The notes under the pieces were generated by a model. That model ran no database searches, was not told the DNA's origin, and saw only the letters and a list, made by a program, of their open reading frames with translations. This document shows, piece after piece, positions 1 to 11,908 of a DNA stretch of 64,000 nucleotides. Position numbers and translations under genes: made by a program. The DNA is from Sporothrix humicola (lineage: Eukaryota; Ascomycota; Sordariomycetes; Ophiostomatales; Ophiostomataceae). Numbering within the stretch: the first letter of the stretch is position 1; each line of letters begins with the position of its first letter. The DNA is taken from positions 62,001 through 126,000 of the forward strand of contig WNYE01000047.1 in NCBI GenBank assembly GCA_021396245.1, read 5' to 3'.

Positions 1-2380
1 ACTAACATGACAGTGCAAAACTTTGATCCATTCGGTGCCGGGTTCAATATCAAAGGGTATGTATTTTCAAGCTGGTCTTGATTTTCTTTCTTTCTATTTC
101 CTATTCTTCTCTTTGCTTTTTTTCCTCTCCGCTAGAAGCACAAGTTAACACCATGCGCAGACTCTGGATTGTCGGCCCTTATTTCAAAGTTGACGCACAG
201 CTGCAGTCAGTTGCTGTCATATCTGGGTAAGTTCCATACTTCGTGTCGATTTCTCGAGTCCTAGCAAATATTCTCAGTCGAAACATTATCTAACCATCTG
301 CTTTATGTCTTCAGAAACATCTCCGCCGGTATGAGTCTCTCGACTGGCCAGTTCCAGTGGATGTACCCGCCATCGCTCAACAATGCCCCAGCCCAAAACG
401 ACGTGCACCCGTTCCCCCTCACGCCCATTGTGACGCCAGGAATCGCTGCCAGTTCCGGCGCCCAGGGCTCGCTGACCGTCACGACGACGCCGGAGCTCGG
501 GTTCCAGATCCGGCTCGACGCTTTTGGCTCGCAGCTGGTCGATACGCAGATCCGCACCACCATGGAGTCGTCGGTGTCTCTGCGTGTGGGTGCTTCAGCG
601 TCCACGAGCCAGAACCAGAACCAGGACGGATGCAGGAGCGGTGTCTTTTACGGGGTAGATGCGTCCGTGGCCGTTGATATTGGCCTGCAGAATCCTCTGC
701 CAGGTTGGAAGGGCAGCAACTACACCGTCATGCCGCGCCAGGACGTCACCTTGATCCCGATGAATTGTTTCCAGTGGGGCAGCAGTCGTTTCCAACAATT
801 ATCTTCTCAAGAATCGACCTCTCCACAACTGTCTTCTTCACAATCATCTTCTTCCCATTCTCTGGTCCGCCGCGCCAACTTTGACACACCTCTTTTCCCG
901 GACCCCGACGGCAATCTGATTGCGTGTCCCCTTGACTTTTCAACGCCGACAAAAGACTGCCACCCGAAGCTGTTTGACGAGGACGCCAACGAGCTTAACA
1001 CACAAACGAACAGCAAGCGCGCCCCGGTCACGCCAGTGTCATTGTCGGCGAGGTCGGTGCTGGAGCCGCGTGACAAGAACTCGTTTTCCATCTGCAAGCC
1101 TCCCCCTAAAGACAAGACCACCACGGATGTGTCATTCAGCGTGGCCGGTCTCGCCTTTGACTCGGCATCACAACTGCTCTCGCGCTATCCCGGCGTCGCA
1201 ACCTATGGGCCGCTGCATCCCCTGGACTGCACAGACTACAGCTTTGGCCTCGTGGCCACGCCAACCACCCTCATCGCCAACACGTTTGCGACGGAGCACA
1301 TTCTCGAGTGGCAGCTCGTCCAGGCCTTTTTGGTGGGGCTGAGCAGCTTGGCCACGTTCCAGTACCGCACGTTTGACAACCCGCTTGCGCCCAACAGCCC
1401 GCTTCACTCCGCCTGGAGCCGGGGGGATTCACTCACATTTTGCCAGTACCTCAACGTATGGTGGGACGGAAACGACTTCGTTGTTGACGGCAGGGCGATG
1501 CGCCCCTTTGACATTGTCATGCAGCAGATCCCCGGCGCCAACGAGTTTTCAAACGAGCTCGTCCTGCTCGACGTCAACGCCAATGGTATCAAGTCGCGGC
1601 TCTGGGACGACAATCAGATCCGAAAGGACACAAGCATGAGCAACATTGACGACGCTATCGCAGCCTGCCGTGGTACAATGGATGCCGTAAATTATGTAAG
1701 TCGCAGAAAGCATTTCCCTATAAGAAATACTTTACAACATCTTGAAATTATTCTTTGTGAACCTAACCGCTGACCGTTGCTTCCCATTAGATGCAAACGC
1801 CACAAATACTCGAACTCTTTGTGCGGCAGGCCACACGTGTGGCAAACAAGCTGTGCGTCAGGGCCCTCCCAGTTTTTTATTTCACATCCCTGCGAATTGC
1901 TAACCTGACTCTCTCGTGTTTTAGTGATGAAATGGAAACAAATCTTGCCAATATTAGGGTATGTCGTTTTTTTTTTTTTTTCTCTCACTTTTTGCCCCAT
2001 TTGTCCCCCCATTCCCGACCATTTCCTGATATTGACGTTAAACCCACCTCCAGGCCAACAATATCTACCAGCGATCATACGAAAAACTCAACCTTGGGAG
2101 CGAATGGAAAAAGTTTTTGAAAACTCGGTTCGACATCGCCCGCCGGAAGCAACGCGACTTCCTCGACATCTGGGTGGCCAGAATTGTTCAAAACAACCTT
2201 CCGAGACCTAGGCCGAAAAAAGGCGGCAACACAGGCGGAGGCGGTGGCAGCAGCAGTGGCAATCCCGGTGTGGGCGGCCAGCAAACCAACCCGGAATACA
2301 TTGCGCGTATCAACAAGCTGCAAGAGACCTACGACAATTTCATCAGGACGGACTGGGCGGACCCGCTGCCCGACTGGTAG
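1..2380 (+). CDS. C-terminal part of a large secreted protein, chitinase-tail-like (5' end outside window)
   Basis: The last 641 residues are visible, in exons 1-56, 161-226, 315-1695, 1791-1852, 1925-1958 and 2054-2380. All five introns are GT..AG and the frame stays open through every junction. The first part is beta-rich (motif WIVGPYFKVDAQL), followed by a Ser/Gln-rich linker near residues 197-226 that ends in a dibasic site. The C-terminal half carries ATEHILEWQLVQAFL and ends in a basic helical segment, a Gly-rich linker and a short tail. The TEHxxEWQ-type block is, from memory, typical of the region after the catalytic domain in fungal subgroup-C (class V) chitinases and related secreted proteins. 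No catalytic domain lies inside the window, so chitinase activity is only inferred. It could instead be a non-catalytic relative with the same tail. Confidence 0.6.
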
Positions 2381-4585
2381 AGCTGCACTGGGAGTTGCAT
2401 GTGGGTATACAATATGCACATTTGTTGAAAATATATTGTTTACAACGTTATGAGCGCCCTGTGGGGAAAAGAAAATAATAAATAATTATCTACTACCAGC
2501 AATTTCATAGCATGTCGTCTATTTCCGTGATTAGCTTATGTCATCCATTGTCGTGTAAGGCAGGCACGGTGCAGGGCGGGAAGGAGCAAAAGGAAAATGG
2601 GCGGAATAACAAAAGTGGAAAGCGCGATGGGCAGCGCGATTGTGTCAATGACAATGACGAACAAGGATGTAGACAGAACAACAGTCAATCATCGTTCTAG
2701 AGTGCATATTATCATTTACGGTGTGCTCTTGTCTCCGGTGGTCAAGTTCCGTATCTGAGCGCCGCCAAAAGCCAAAAGCGCCATCAGCGCAGTCCAGACT
2801 CGCCCAAAGCGCTAAGTCCGCTGAAGCCTGCTCCTTCCTCCCTCGGCATCGGCTGCGGCTTCGCTTCGGCTGATGCCGCCCAGAGCGTTCACACCTTAAT
2901 TGTACGCCACATTCTCTTGGAGAGGCTTGAAAGCGGCACGCAAGCCGGCAAACAAGCCGTGTGGCTTTTTCCAAGAAAATCGAGTGACGTTTAATTGTGT
3001 AAGTCGGGATGCTTAGAGTGCGTCTTTGTCATTTTATTTATCGCAATACCATCAGGTGGAATCGTTTTATGATGACGGTCGTTTTTTGTCTCTACACTTG
3101 CTAGGTCCAGGAATGTCTTTACTAGATACTCCGCAGCCAAGGTCAGTCCCTGTCAAAATCATAAAACTCGGAGGATCTCTTTTGAACCAGTCCGTTTATA
3201 ACATAGCTTTTGCATTGTCGTCTTTTTGTAAGTCCCTTTGCCAGCCGCCAGTATCGTCCGTTTGAATCTGGCCATTGCAAACGTGGGATAGTGCTGTAGT
3301 AACAGCCCCGGGCGGTGCCGGGAATAAACCCATCTACGGTCGATCGTGCAACACCACACAGGCTCTCTGAAATCAGATTAGCGATACAAGAAGCACTCTC
3401 ACACCACCGTCACAAGACCTTTTGTCGCATCTGACGGGTGTTGGATTCCGGCACCGACCCACCAATACGGGGAGCTTCCGCACAATGTACCCTTGACCGA
3501 TCACAGTCGTGTTTCCCCTCTTGATTTGAATCATCCTGTCGTACTTTCTTTTCTTCTTTCTTTTTGCCATCACAAGAGTGAAGTGCAATAGGTCGGCGTG
3601 GAGTGCCGTTCGTTCTTATTCCCTTTTCTAGTCTTACTTCACCTTGGCATAGCACCAGTTCTGCTTAACTCTCCAGGTTCTCCGACCATTCGGTGGACCA
3701 TCCCACCGTCCAAGAGGTCTGCAGGACATTTTTACTTTTTCACCTGCAAACTTGTCGTACGGCAACTCCATATCCTGGGCAACTCTAAACTCTATTTGAA
3801 TCACCACGTACATCGTCACCAGTTTATCTACACTTGTCCTCGTTTCCCCTCTCTACTCATCATCAAGCCCCAGTGTATGAAGAACAGTCGACGATTTACA
3901 TATTTGAGTGGAAAGGAAACGAGACATGAACCGAGATTCACAAAATGATCAGATCTGGCTGGAGCCAGTCTCAATGCCCATGCAATCGTCAACTGGCCAC
4001 AAACGCCACACGGATTTTGTAATGATAAGAACATCGCACAACCTCGCCGCCAATTGCTTCATTTGGCTTCAATATTCGTCCCTAAAATACTGTCCAAAAG
4101 TCTTTTCTGGTCCTGAGACTCGAATTGTCGTCCGAGAACGGCGTAGACATAAATAACACAGAATAGATGCACTCACTTGCTATCGATACCAGCACCATGT
4201 TTTCTTTTTATCTGAATTGGCCTGCAAGATGACCCCAGATGCCCCATATTGTAAACGTTTTCCGGATGACGAGTATCCTCGAAATGTTTTGCAGGCCGCT
4301 CATAGGCCATTTGACGAGCATCGTAATCCACCGGCGGCGCCGATCTCCGCTCGCACCCCAGCAAAGTCACCAGAAAGACACCAAAAAGACACCACATCAC
4401 TGCACGCCAAGACATCAACGAACATGCCGGCCTTGGCTTGGCACACTGAATGACACTGGCCACCGATGGATCCAAGGACCCAGAGCTTGGTCTGGAGAAC
4501 AAGCAGAGAAAAACGAGGAGAAAACGAGGAGAAATGAGGGGAGACCGGGGACATGAGCTGGGGAAGCTGTGTTGTGCCGATCACA
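2381..4585. other. Intergenic region, no supported gene
   Basis: This stretch follows the stop of the secreted-protein gene and ends at the promoter of the permease gene. Open frames are short, have no recognisable motifs and lack a coherent exon chain. One 80-codon frame on the minus strand (4173-4415) encodes a hydrophobic N-terminal segment and ends beside a donor-like GTGAGT; it is discussed under findings but not called as a gene. Confidence 0.6.
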
Positions 4586-4593
4586 TATAAATA
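4586..4593 (+). promoter_or_regulatory. TATA box of the permease gene
   Basis: TATAAATA lies about 165 bp upstream of the ATG at 4759, followed by a C/T-rich stretch typical of fungal leaders. Assignment rests on motif and position only. Confidence 0.5.
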
Positions 4594-4758
4594 CAGAGGC
4601 CCAGAGATCAGCGAGAGTAAAACGTGTCGAGGGAAGAGAGCATTCCTTTTCACTGGCTGTCGTTTATCTTCATTCTTGACAACACTCGGGTCTTGTCGAT
4701 TTTCTTTTTGTTTTCCTTTCTTCTTTATCCCCTTTTTCTTCCTCTCTTTAACGACGAC

Positions 4759-6270
4759 ATGGCCACCACCGCCCCGGCCAACGCCGCCGAGGTGTATGAA
4801 AAGTCGCCCGGAGTGGAGCAGGTCGACACGGTGGACAATGATAATGTCAACGAGCTCAAGACACGCCAGCGCGGCATCCCCGAAAGCGAAATCCCCGACG
4901 AGCAGCGCCGCATCGAGAAGAAGATTATCCGGCGCATCGACATCCGCCTCATCTCGATTTTGGGTATCTTGTACTCGATCGCAGGTCTCGACCGTGTCAA
5001 TCTGTCCAATGCCCGTGCCGCCGGCATGAACGACGACCTGGGTTTCAATATCGGCAACCGCTACTCCATCGCTCTCCTTGTCTTCTTCATTACCTACTTC
5101 CTCTTTGAAATGCCGTCAACGCTGTCCCTCCGCTACATCGGCCCTAAGCTGCAGCTCAACGGCTTTGTGTTCAGCTGGGGCCTGGTAATGCTCGGCATGG
5201 GCTTTGCCAAGGACTGGCGGGTGATTGTGGTGTGCCGCATGCTGATTGGTATTTTCGAGGCCGGCTTCCTGCCGTGCTGCATGTACCTGTTGAGCAGTTG
5301 GTACCAGCGGTTCGAGGTGCAGCAGCGCATGGCCCTGTGGTACATGATCAACCTGTTTGTGTCGGCCTTTGGCAACATTCTGGCCTATGCGCTGATCAAG
5401 CTGGACGGGCGGCACGGCATCGAGGGCTGGCGGTGGATTTTCATTATTGAGGGCGCCATCACCATCGGCTTTGCCTTTATCGGCTACGTCTTTGTGCTGC
5501 CGTTCCCCGACCAGATGCTTTCGACGGGAAAGACGGGGCCCTTTACGCGTGAAGAGCTCGAGATTGTGCTGGACCGCGTCGAGCGCGATCGTGGCGATGC
5601 CGATCCGGACCACTTGGCGTTCAAGAAAGTGCTTAAGCACTCGCTCGACTGGCCGCTGTGGGTCTACGGCTTCATGTTTTTGACGTGCTCGGCGCCCATC
5701 TACGCGTTTGCCTACTTTATCCAGACCATTCTGTCGACCATGGGCTACGGCACCGCCCAGGTGTTTCTGCTGTGCGCCCCGCCTTATTTGTTCTCGATGA
5801 TCTGGACCTACGTCGTAGCCATTCTCGCCGACCGCTCGCATCTCCGCATGCCCTGGATGGTCTTGAATGCCGCCATTACTCTGACCGGCCTGCTGCTGAC
5901 GGCCTACCACCACAACAACGCCGTCCGCTACTTTGGTGTGTTTCTGGGTGTCAGCGGCTGCAATGCCAACCTCCCGACAATCATCGCTTTCCAATCCAAC
6001 AACGTGCGCTCCAACTCGCGGCGGTCCGTCGGCAGCGGCGTGCAGATGCTCTTCGCCGCGCTCGGCGGCATCTACGCCTCGTGCACCTTTATGAACACGG
6101 AGTACCCGACCTATCGCACGGGTGTGTGGTGCGCCGTCGCCACGCAGTTTTTGCTGATTATGCTGGTGGCCCTGATGTGGTGGTACTTTTCGCGCTGCAA
6201 CAAGAAGGCCGATGCCGACCCGGTCAACAACGCCATCCAGGAGGAGGAGGAGTTCCGGTACACCTACTAA
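4759..6270 (+). CDS. MFS permease, anion:cation symporter (ACS, Dal5/allantoate-type) family
   Basis: Single-exon gene for a 503-residue plasma-membrane permease. The family imports organic anions such as allantoate, nicotinate, pantothenate or related vitamins and nitrogen sources by proton symport. The sequence has a hydrophilic N-terminus, the family segment LDRVNLSNARAAGM after the first membrane span, about twelve membrane segments in two halves, and a central cytoplasmic loop near residues 250-290. Length is usual for the family. The ATG at 4759 is the first in frame; the frame extends further upstream but only from a GTG. The substrate cannot be told from sequence. No transporter partner gene lies beside it. 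Confidence 0.9.
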   Translation: MATTAPANAAEVYEKSPGVEQVDTVDNDNVNELKTRQRGIPESEIPDEQRRIEKKIIRRIDIRLISILGILYSIAGLDRVNLSNARAAGMNDDLGFNIGNRYSIALLVFFITYFLFEMPSTLSLRYIGPKLQLNGFVFSWGLVMLGMGFAKDWRVIVVCRMLIGIFEAGFLPCCMYLLSSWYQRFEVQQRMALWYMINLFVSAFGNILAYALIKLDGRHGIEGWRWIFIIEGAITIGFAFIGYVFVLPFPDQMLSTGKTGPFTREELEIVLDRVERDRGDADPDHLAFKKVLKHSLDWPLWVYGFMFLTCSAPIYAFAYFIQTILSTMGYGTAQVFLLCAPPYLFSMIWTYVVAILADRSHLRMPWMVLNAAITLTGLLLTAYHHNNAVRYFGVFLGVSGCNANLPTIIAFQSNNVRSNSRRSVGSGVQMLFAALGGIYASCTFMNTEYPTYRTGVWCAVATQFLLIMLVALMWWYFSRCNKKADADPVNNAIQEEEEFRYTY

Positions 6271-7396
6271 GCGTGCTTGTCTTTGTAGTGGCCTGTCTGT
6301 CTGCCAAGAATGCTGCACGGGATGGCGATGGTCCGAGCAAAAGTTGGTACATTGCCTATATGCATCATCAGATATCTGTACATAGTACCTCAAAATATAT
6401 TGTTCATTTTGAATTCCATCCTCTTCGAACCTGGTCTATCGTTATCACTCACTTTGCATCTTCTTCCGCCTTCCATCCAATATCAGTACTATCGGCCACG
6501 TTTATGGCTGGCGGCTGGATAAGGTGGCTTTCATCCGATCTCCTTGCGTCTCCATTTCTCCTCTGCTTCTGCCGTCGGCACAGTTTGTCTTCTGCCGGGT
6601 AATATCAGAAAATGTTCCCAAATTCCGGGCCAAGACATGCGCGAGGGACAAGGACATGGGCTGATGAGCAAAAGCACAAGAGCCAATAAATCGATTTTAT
6701 TTAACCTTTCCCTTATCAGTGAATATAGATTGCGGTGGCCCCTTAAGAGGCCTCATATATCGATCGTGTCAGTCACACATCGCGTATCCAAATGGCTTCA
6801 TTCCTCCCATTGATTACGAGATGCCAACACCATTGCGATGTTCCCTTTCCCTTGATTTGCCATTTTCGCCTGTCGTCTCCCCCCTCATCCTCTAATCCCT
6901 TACCCTCCGGAGAAATATCGGCAAAAGATGTTATTCTTTCGCCGTACAACTTTTATATTAGCAACCATACACCAAGTCCAAACAAAACGGCTAAGCACAT
7001 ATTTGTTACTAGATAAAATGTTAAGCTAAGCAAGACGATTGATACTCATGTGGGAGTTTACCTGAATGTTTTGAAAAGAATTCAAAATAAAATAGTTGAT
7101 TAAAGGAGATTTAACAATGGAATAAACAACAGGATAAGAAAACCTACATGTCTACATTTCTATGAATTCCTCATGGCACAAAATCAAAACTACATAGATT
7201 TTAAGAAGTTACTAGTTTTTTGTGCACATGATAGACGTAGCAAATCAGAAAGAAATGAAAATAAATATGTACCAATATAGCTACGGAGATATCGAAGAGA
7301 AGAAATAAAAACAAACAAATGAAGAATGTACACGAAGAGAAGTAGACAAAACCCCAATCACAAAAAGTAACACTCAACTCCACCCAATTTCTCAGT
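6271..7396. other. AT-rich spacer between convergent genes
   Basis: This is the 3' side of both the permease (+) and the small secreted protein (-). It becomes AT-rich from about 6.9 kb. I see no coding signal, repeat family or RNA gene; it probably holds the two 3' untranslated regions. Confidence 0.6.
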
Positions 7397-7934
7397 TTAG
7401 TTCTGGATCCACCAGAATGTACGGTCGGCAGCACGCTTCTCCTTGACTGCACTCGGCGCCGGGAAGTTGTACGAGCTCTTTGCATTGGCCGGAGTCGGGG
7501 CAGCGGCCGAAGGAGCAGTGCCAGTTCCAGTGGCCAGAGGAGGGCTGGTGCCGGTCGGGGCGGCACGGCCGACCTTGGCGGCAGCCCCGGTCCCGGTAAC
7601 AGTGGGGATCGGCTTCGGCACATCAACACCTGAAGTAAGCAGCGGGACAACGGCCGCTGCAGTGCCGGTTCCAACAGGGGCAGTACCAGTGCCAGTCGGC
7701 ACAGGGGCATCAACCTGCACGTTGCGGCGGATCATCTTTGCAGGCGGCTCTCCTAAACGTGGGAAATAAGCATAAGTTAGTTACGAACCCTGACAATAAG
7801 TGACTCGGTATAACTGGACTGAACTCACCCCTGCGGGAAGGCAGGCGCCGATCGTAGGGCGCAGGCGCGGCAACAGGTGCCGGAGCCGCAGCCACGAGGC
7901 CCAGAAAGAGCAGAGAGACAACAGAGATCTTCAT
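7397..7934 (-). CDS. Small secreted Thr/Gly/Pro/Ala-rich protein with Kex2-type sites
   Basis: Two exons (7934-7829, 7752-7397) separated by a 76-bp intron with donor GTGAGT; 153 residues. Residues 1-17 form a clear signal peptide (MKISVVSLLFLGLVAAA), followed by an Ala/Pro stretch and dibasic sites RR at about 29 and 34. The middle is low-complexity with repeated TGTGTA/TGTGA blocks, probably O-glycosylated. Near the C-terminus a KR site in VKEKR leaves an 11-residue peptide ending FWWIQN. The layout of signal, pro-region, KR and short terminal peptide fits a Kex2-processed secreted peptide precursor, but there is only one candidate core and no Cys. It could equally be a small cell-wall or secreted protein. 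No homologue is recognised. Confidence 0.7.
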
Positions 7935-9651
7935 GGTGTCCGGTTGTGGTAAGCCGTGAATGGTCTGGAACTTGTTGGGATGTCTACCTAGCTGACTAGA
8001 ACAAGGGCACAAAAAAAACAAGAAAAGGGAACACGAGAAACGGGAAACGGCAAGAGACATACCAAGCTTTATACTCGAGACACAAGGGGTTGCCATCCCG
8101 CGATACCCTCGTCCTATCTTTTCCTCTTTGAGCAGGCCGCTCATCATGGCCTTGTCCTCTGGAGATGAACATCAATGAGTCTGTAGGAATTTATCCGGGC
8201 AATTTGTGGCCGGCGCTTCGCGGAAGCAAAGGTGCAGCGTTAATCACATTTTTTTGTGAATATGCTGTGAATTTGTGAGCCGGAAACGGGACCGTGCAGT
8301 CAATATTTGGTGTCCAAGACCGACGAAGACGTAACCGGGCATGAAGACTCATTATCCACTTATTGGAGGAGGCCCATCATTTTGAAAAGTCCATATGGAC
8401 TGCCTGTGGAGGTGGATGGAAAGGAAGAAAATCAATAAAAAATTCAATAAAACCCCTCATGGGTATAATTCATCAAATATTGATGGTGAAAGAGTTCGTG
8501 ATGAGAATGACGGGAGCAATTGGAGAGAAAGCAAGACGGAAGGACTCAAGGTGCACGTCCAGCAGGATCAATATAATTTTCTTGACCTTTCTTGACAATA
8601 ATATGGCAGTATGGACTCGATATCTACGGTCTCCTGTTGGCATGCACACGGCTCCTTCTCTGCTCCCCTGTCATATATCCCGTCCAAAATCCCGTCCAAA
8701 CCGCAACCCATCCTACAACCCGGCTTAAATGTCCCGAGGTCTAATATCTATCAAATCTAATGAATGCAATATATAACGATTGAGAAGAAAAGATACAGAA
8801 TTTGCAATGTTCATAGGTTTGCACATTTCTTGGCGGCCTTGGACATTCCAATAATTTTTCCGTCTCTCTCGTTTTCTCATATCGCTTCATTTTTTCTCAT
8901 GACTCCTCATATCGCCTCATTCAACCCCATTCCTCTTCATCCCACCAGCATCGTGATTATCTTGGCAGGATGGCATTTTCCCTTTCTTCCTCTTTCCAAT
9001 TATCCCGTAATTTTCTGAGAATGACAGAGGAGTATAAGGCTTCCTCCATTCCTCTGCTCCTCGTTCCTCGTTCCTGGCGGATCTTGGATCGTGGATCTAT
9101 AGATTTCTCGGCATCTATATCCGGCTTGGACGGCTATTTGCTTTTATTCGTCGATTCGTCGATTGTTCCTCGCATACCTGTCGACTGCTACCTGGCGCTT
9201 TGGGCACCATGTGCCTGAATGTACCAGAGGGTGTGGAAACAGAGCCGATGGCTTGCCAAGATTCCCGGTTATGATTTAATATAACTCATTTAATGTAAAT
9301 CATTTTCTGATAATTAAAGAGGACATTGCGCAAGAGAATTTCCCTTTATGCTCATTTTTTTTTTTTTAATCGGAAGGAAACGAATCAATTTTTTTTATCT
9401 CTTACTAAATTCATATTGACATTTCAAAAACAAATTCAAAAACAAATTCAGAAAAGCAGACAGGGAGAAAAAAACCAGACAAACGGGGCGGAGGGGGACA
9501 GAACAAAGGACAGAAAAAGGACAAGACAAACGTCCAACAAGACTATCGTACAAACATTACAAGCGGTTATACTTCGTTATAAAGTAAAAGGTCGTGGGCG
9601 TGTGTAAGACAAAGCAAATGAATCACAGCGCAGTACGCCAGAAATTGCCCA
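7935..9651. other. Intergenic region, no supported gene
   Basis: It holds the promoter and leader of the small secreted protein (left) and the 3' flank of the FHA-kinase (right). The stretch 8.8-9.6 kb is AT-rich with simple repeats, such as two adjacent copies of AAAAACAAATTC near 9430. No exon chain or RNA gene was recognised. Confidence 0.6.
8068..8073 (-). promoter_or_regulatory. TATA box of the small secreted protein gene
   Basis: Read on the minus strand as TATAAA, about 134 bp upstream of the ATG at 7934. Supported by motif and position only. Confidence 0.45.
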
Positions 9652-11908
9652 TCAAGCCGCACCATAATCATGCCCGACATCATGGGTACTGTCGGCATCA
9701 GCCTGGTGCTTCCCCTTCTTCTTTGGCGGTACATCGGATGTTTCCGAGAAAGGTGTCGCCGGCGATGCAGAGAAAGCCGAATTTGCAACTTCCGAGAAAG
9801 GTGTCAATGCTCTTGCAGAAATGGGCGAATGAGGATCGGCGTCCCTGCGTCGTTTTGTCCCAGCTGCCGAAGACGTCGGCCGGATGTCTGGCACGTGCAG
9901 CACCTCTGCCGCCGGCTCCCCTTCTTCTAGGTCATCCCGGGGAACCTCTGGTGCGTCTTCTTCTTTTTCTTCTTCATCTTCTTCGTCTTCTTCGTCTTCC
10001 TCGTCTTCCTCGTCTGCCTGTTTCCGGACAGTCACCGGTTCGCCATTAGGGACCAGATCATAGTTCATAAACATCTCCATCGCATTGATCCCTAGTTTGC
10101 TCACAGATCTATTCTGTGATGTGTCTGCTGCGGGCTCAGCCGAAGGCACGCCCAGGGCGTCGTCTCCCGTCCGGCCTGTGGCCATGTCGGCTGTAATTGT
10201 CTTAGTCGACAGCTTCTCATCGCCCTCACCGCCGCCCAAAACCTGCGTCGGTGTCTGTATTCCCGAGGCATGTGGAGCATTATCGACTGGCTCGTCATCG
10301 TCCGCGCCGATGAAATCACCATCTCGTGTCCGCTTGAATAGCCCAAGGGCACAGCCTAGCTCGAGACATTCACGTGCCGAGAAGCGGTATTGGGGATTAA
10401 AGACGAGCATGCGTTTGAGCAGGCCCACGACGGGGTCGCGCGGGTTTGCCAGGCCTTGCGTCCTGAGCGCCAAGAGGATCTGTTCCCACCACTCCATACG
10501 GCCTTTGCGGGGGAGACCAAACGTCCACTCCAGCATAATGACGCCGGCGGACCAGATGTCGACAGACATCCAGTATCCGGGGGAGTGGGAGGCGAAATAT
10601 AGGGCGTTGACCTCCGGTGCCCAGTACCGCGGCGTCCCACAAGCTGTCTGCATCATGTTGCCCGGGACGGCCTCTCTAGACAGGCCAAAGTCGGTGACGA
10701 CAATTTTGATGGGATCCAGGCTGTCCAGGAGAATGTTTTCGGGCTTGAGATCACGGTGTGCCACGTGGCGCGAATGGAGGTATTCCAGAGCCCGCAGGAG
10801 CTGGCAAAGGGCGCTGTAGGACTTGCCCCGAGCCAAGGACATACCCTTCATGTTGCCAGCTGGGTAATATGACATGAGAATGGAGGGCTTCGGTTCTTCT
10901 TGTGTGCCTAGAAGCTTGACAATGTTTGGCTTTAGAAAGAGTTAGTTTAAAGGTAACAAATAGCTAGATAATAAAAGCGGAGGTGAAACTTACATGTTGG
11001 TTGCGCTTTATCAGATCAACCTCGTTCCAGAACTCAGCTGTGACCCGGGCTCTGTCATATGAGTTGGCTTGGCTGTCGTATTCCAGCAGTGTCTTTCTTG
11101 CTGCCGTCTCGCCCGTTCTGAGATCGACGAGCAGCTCAACAAGCCCAAATGCGCCGTTGCCAATCGTCTTCCGGTAGCACAAACCGCCGAACCGAGGCGG
11201 CGTTAATGGCTGACGGCTCGGTAACATTGTGTCCAGGGCGCTGTCGAAGCCCATGTCAATGAGGGCATTGGCAGGAGGCACGGTGGACGGGTTGGTCTGC
11301 GCCCACTGCTGGAGGTTATGGCAGTACTCGTCTGTGGCACCCAAAGCATGGTTGGGAAAAAGAACGCGGAATTTGACTAATTTTCGCCCCTGGCCCACAG
11401 ACACTTCGATTTCGTCCCAGTGTTTGGATGCCGACGGAGGGAGACAGAGAATAAACTCGTTGCCCTGCTTAGGGTGAAGCTCGAGGGGCTCGGATGAGCT
11501 GGCGTGGTAGGTCACCAGTGTCTTTTGCCACGTAATTTGGCGGAACCAGATATGAAAGTCGGGCGTGATGTAGATTGCAAAATGCCGACGACTGATGCCT
11601 TTGGTCCCTGGGAGGAAAATGTCAGTGGATACGGTGCTGCGGCCAAACTGCCAGCCTTGGGTCTGGTCTTTGAGATTCGCCATATCGGTAAAGTGCAGCA
11701 CCAGTCGATCTTTGTCGGAATAGCCATCTCTGCCTTCTTCGCCTTCTTCGCCTTCACCCAGGGCATCTATGCCGGGTGAAGTCTCGCGGCTGGTGTAGTC
11801 GAGTTCTTGCTTTTTGGGGACATAGAGATGCCCGTTTTCCGAACATCCGAACGCTGTTTCAGCGTTGATAGTCTCGGGCAAGATGACTGCGAAGATGTTC
11901 GGGTCCAT
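9652..11908 (-). CDS. FHA-domain serine/threonine protein kinase
   Basis: Two exons (11908-10994, 10929-9652) with a 64-bp intron that splits a typical kinase stretch (KRNQH/PNIVKLLG); 730 residues. An N-terminal FHA domain (about 69-190) has GR at 89-90 and SRRH at 106-109, the phosphothreonine-binding features. The kinase domain (about 244-490) shows the Gly loop GNGAFG 250-255, Lys272 (AARK), HRD 363-365 with DLKPEN, DFG 385-387 and APE 409-411, so it should be active. The C-terminal tail has a long Glu/Asp run and a basic KKKGK motif near the end, compatible with nuclear location. The domain order recalls Rad53/Cds1 checkpoint kinases, but the tail and lack of a second FHA domain suggest a separate fungal lineage. 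Substrates are unknown. A truncated paralogue lies in inverted orientation at 15 kb. Confidence 0.88.

Noticed and set aside
4624..4758. In-frame N-terminal extension of the permease
   Set aside because: It begins at GTG and lies over the C/T-rich leader downstream of the TATA box.
5116..6393. Long minus-strand frame opposite the permease
   Set aside because: Shadow of the permease codon bias; His/Gln/Arg-rich translation with no motif.
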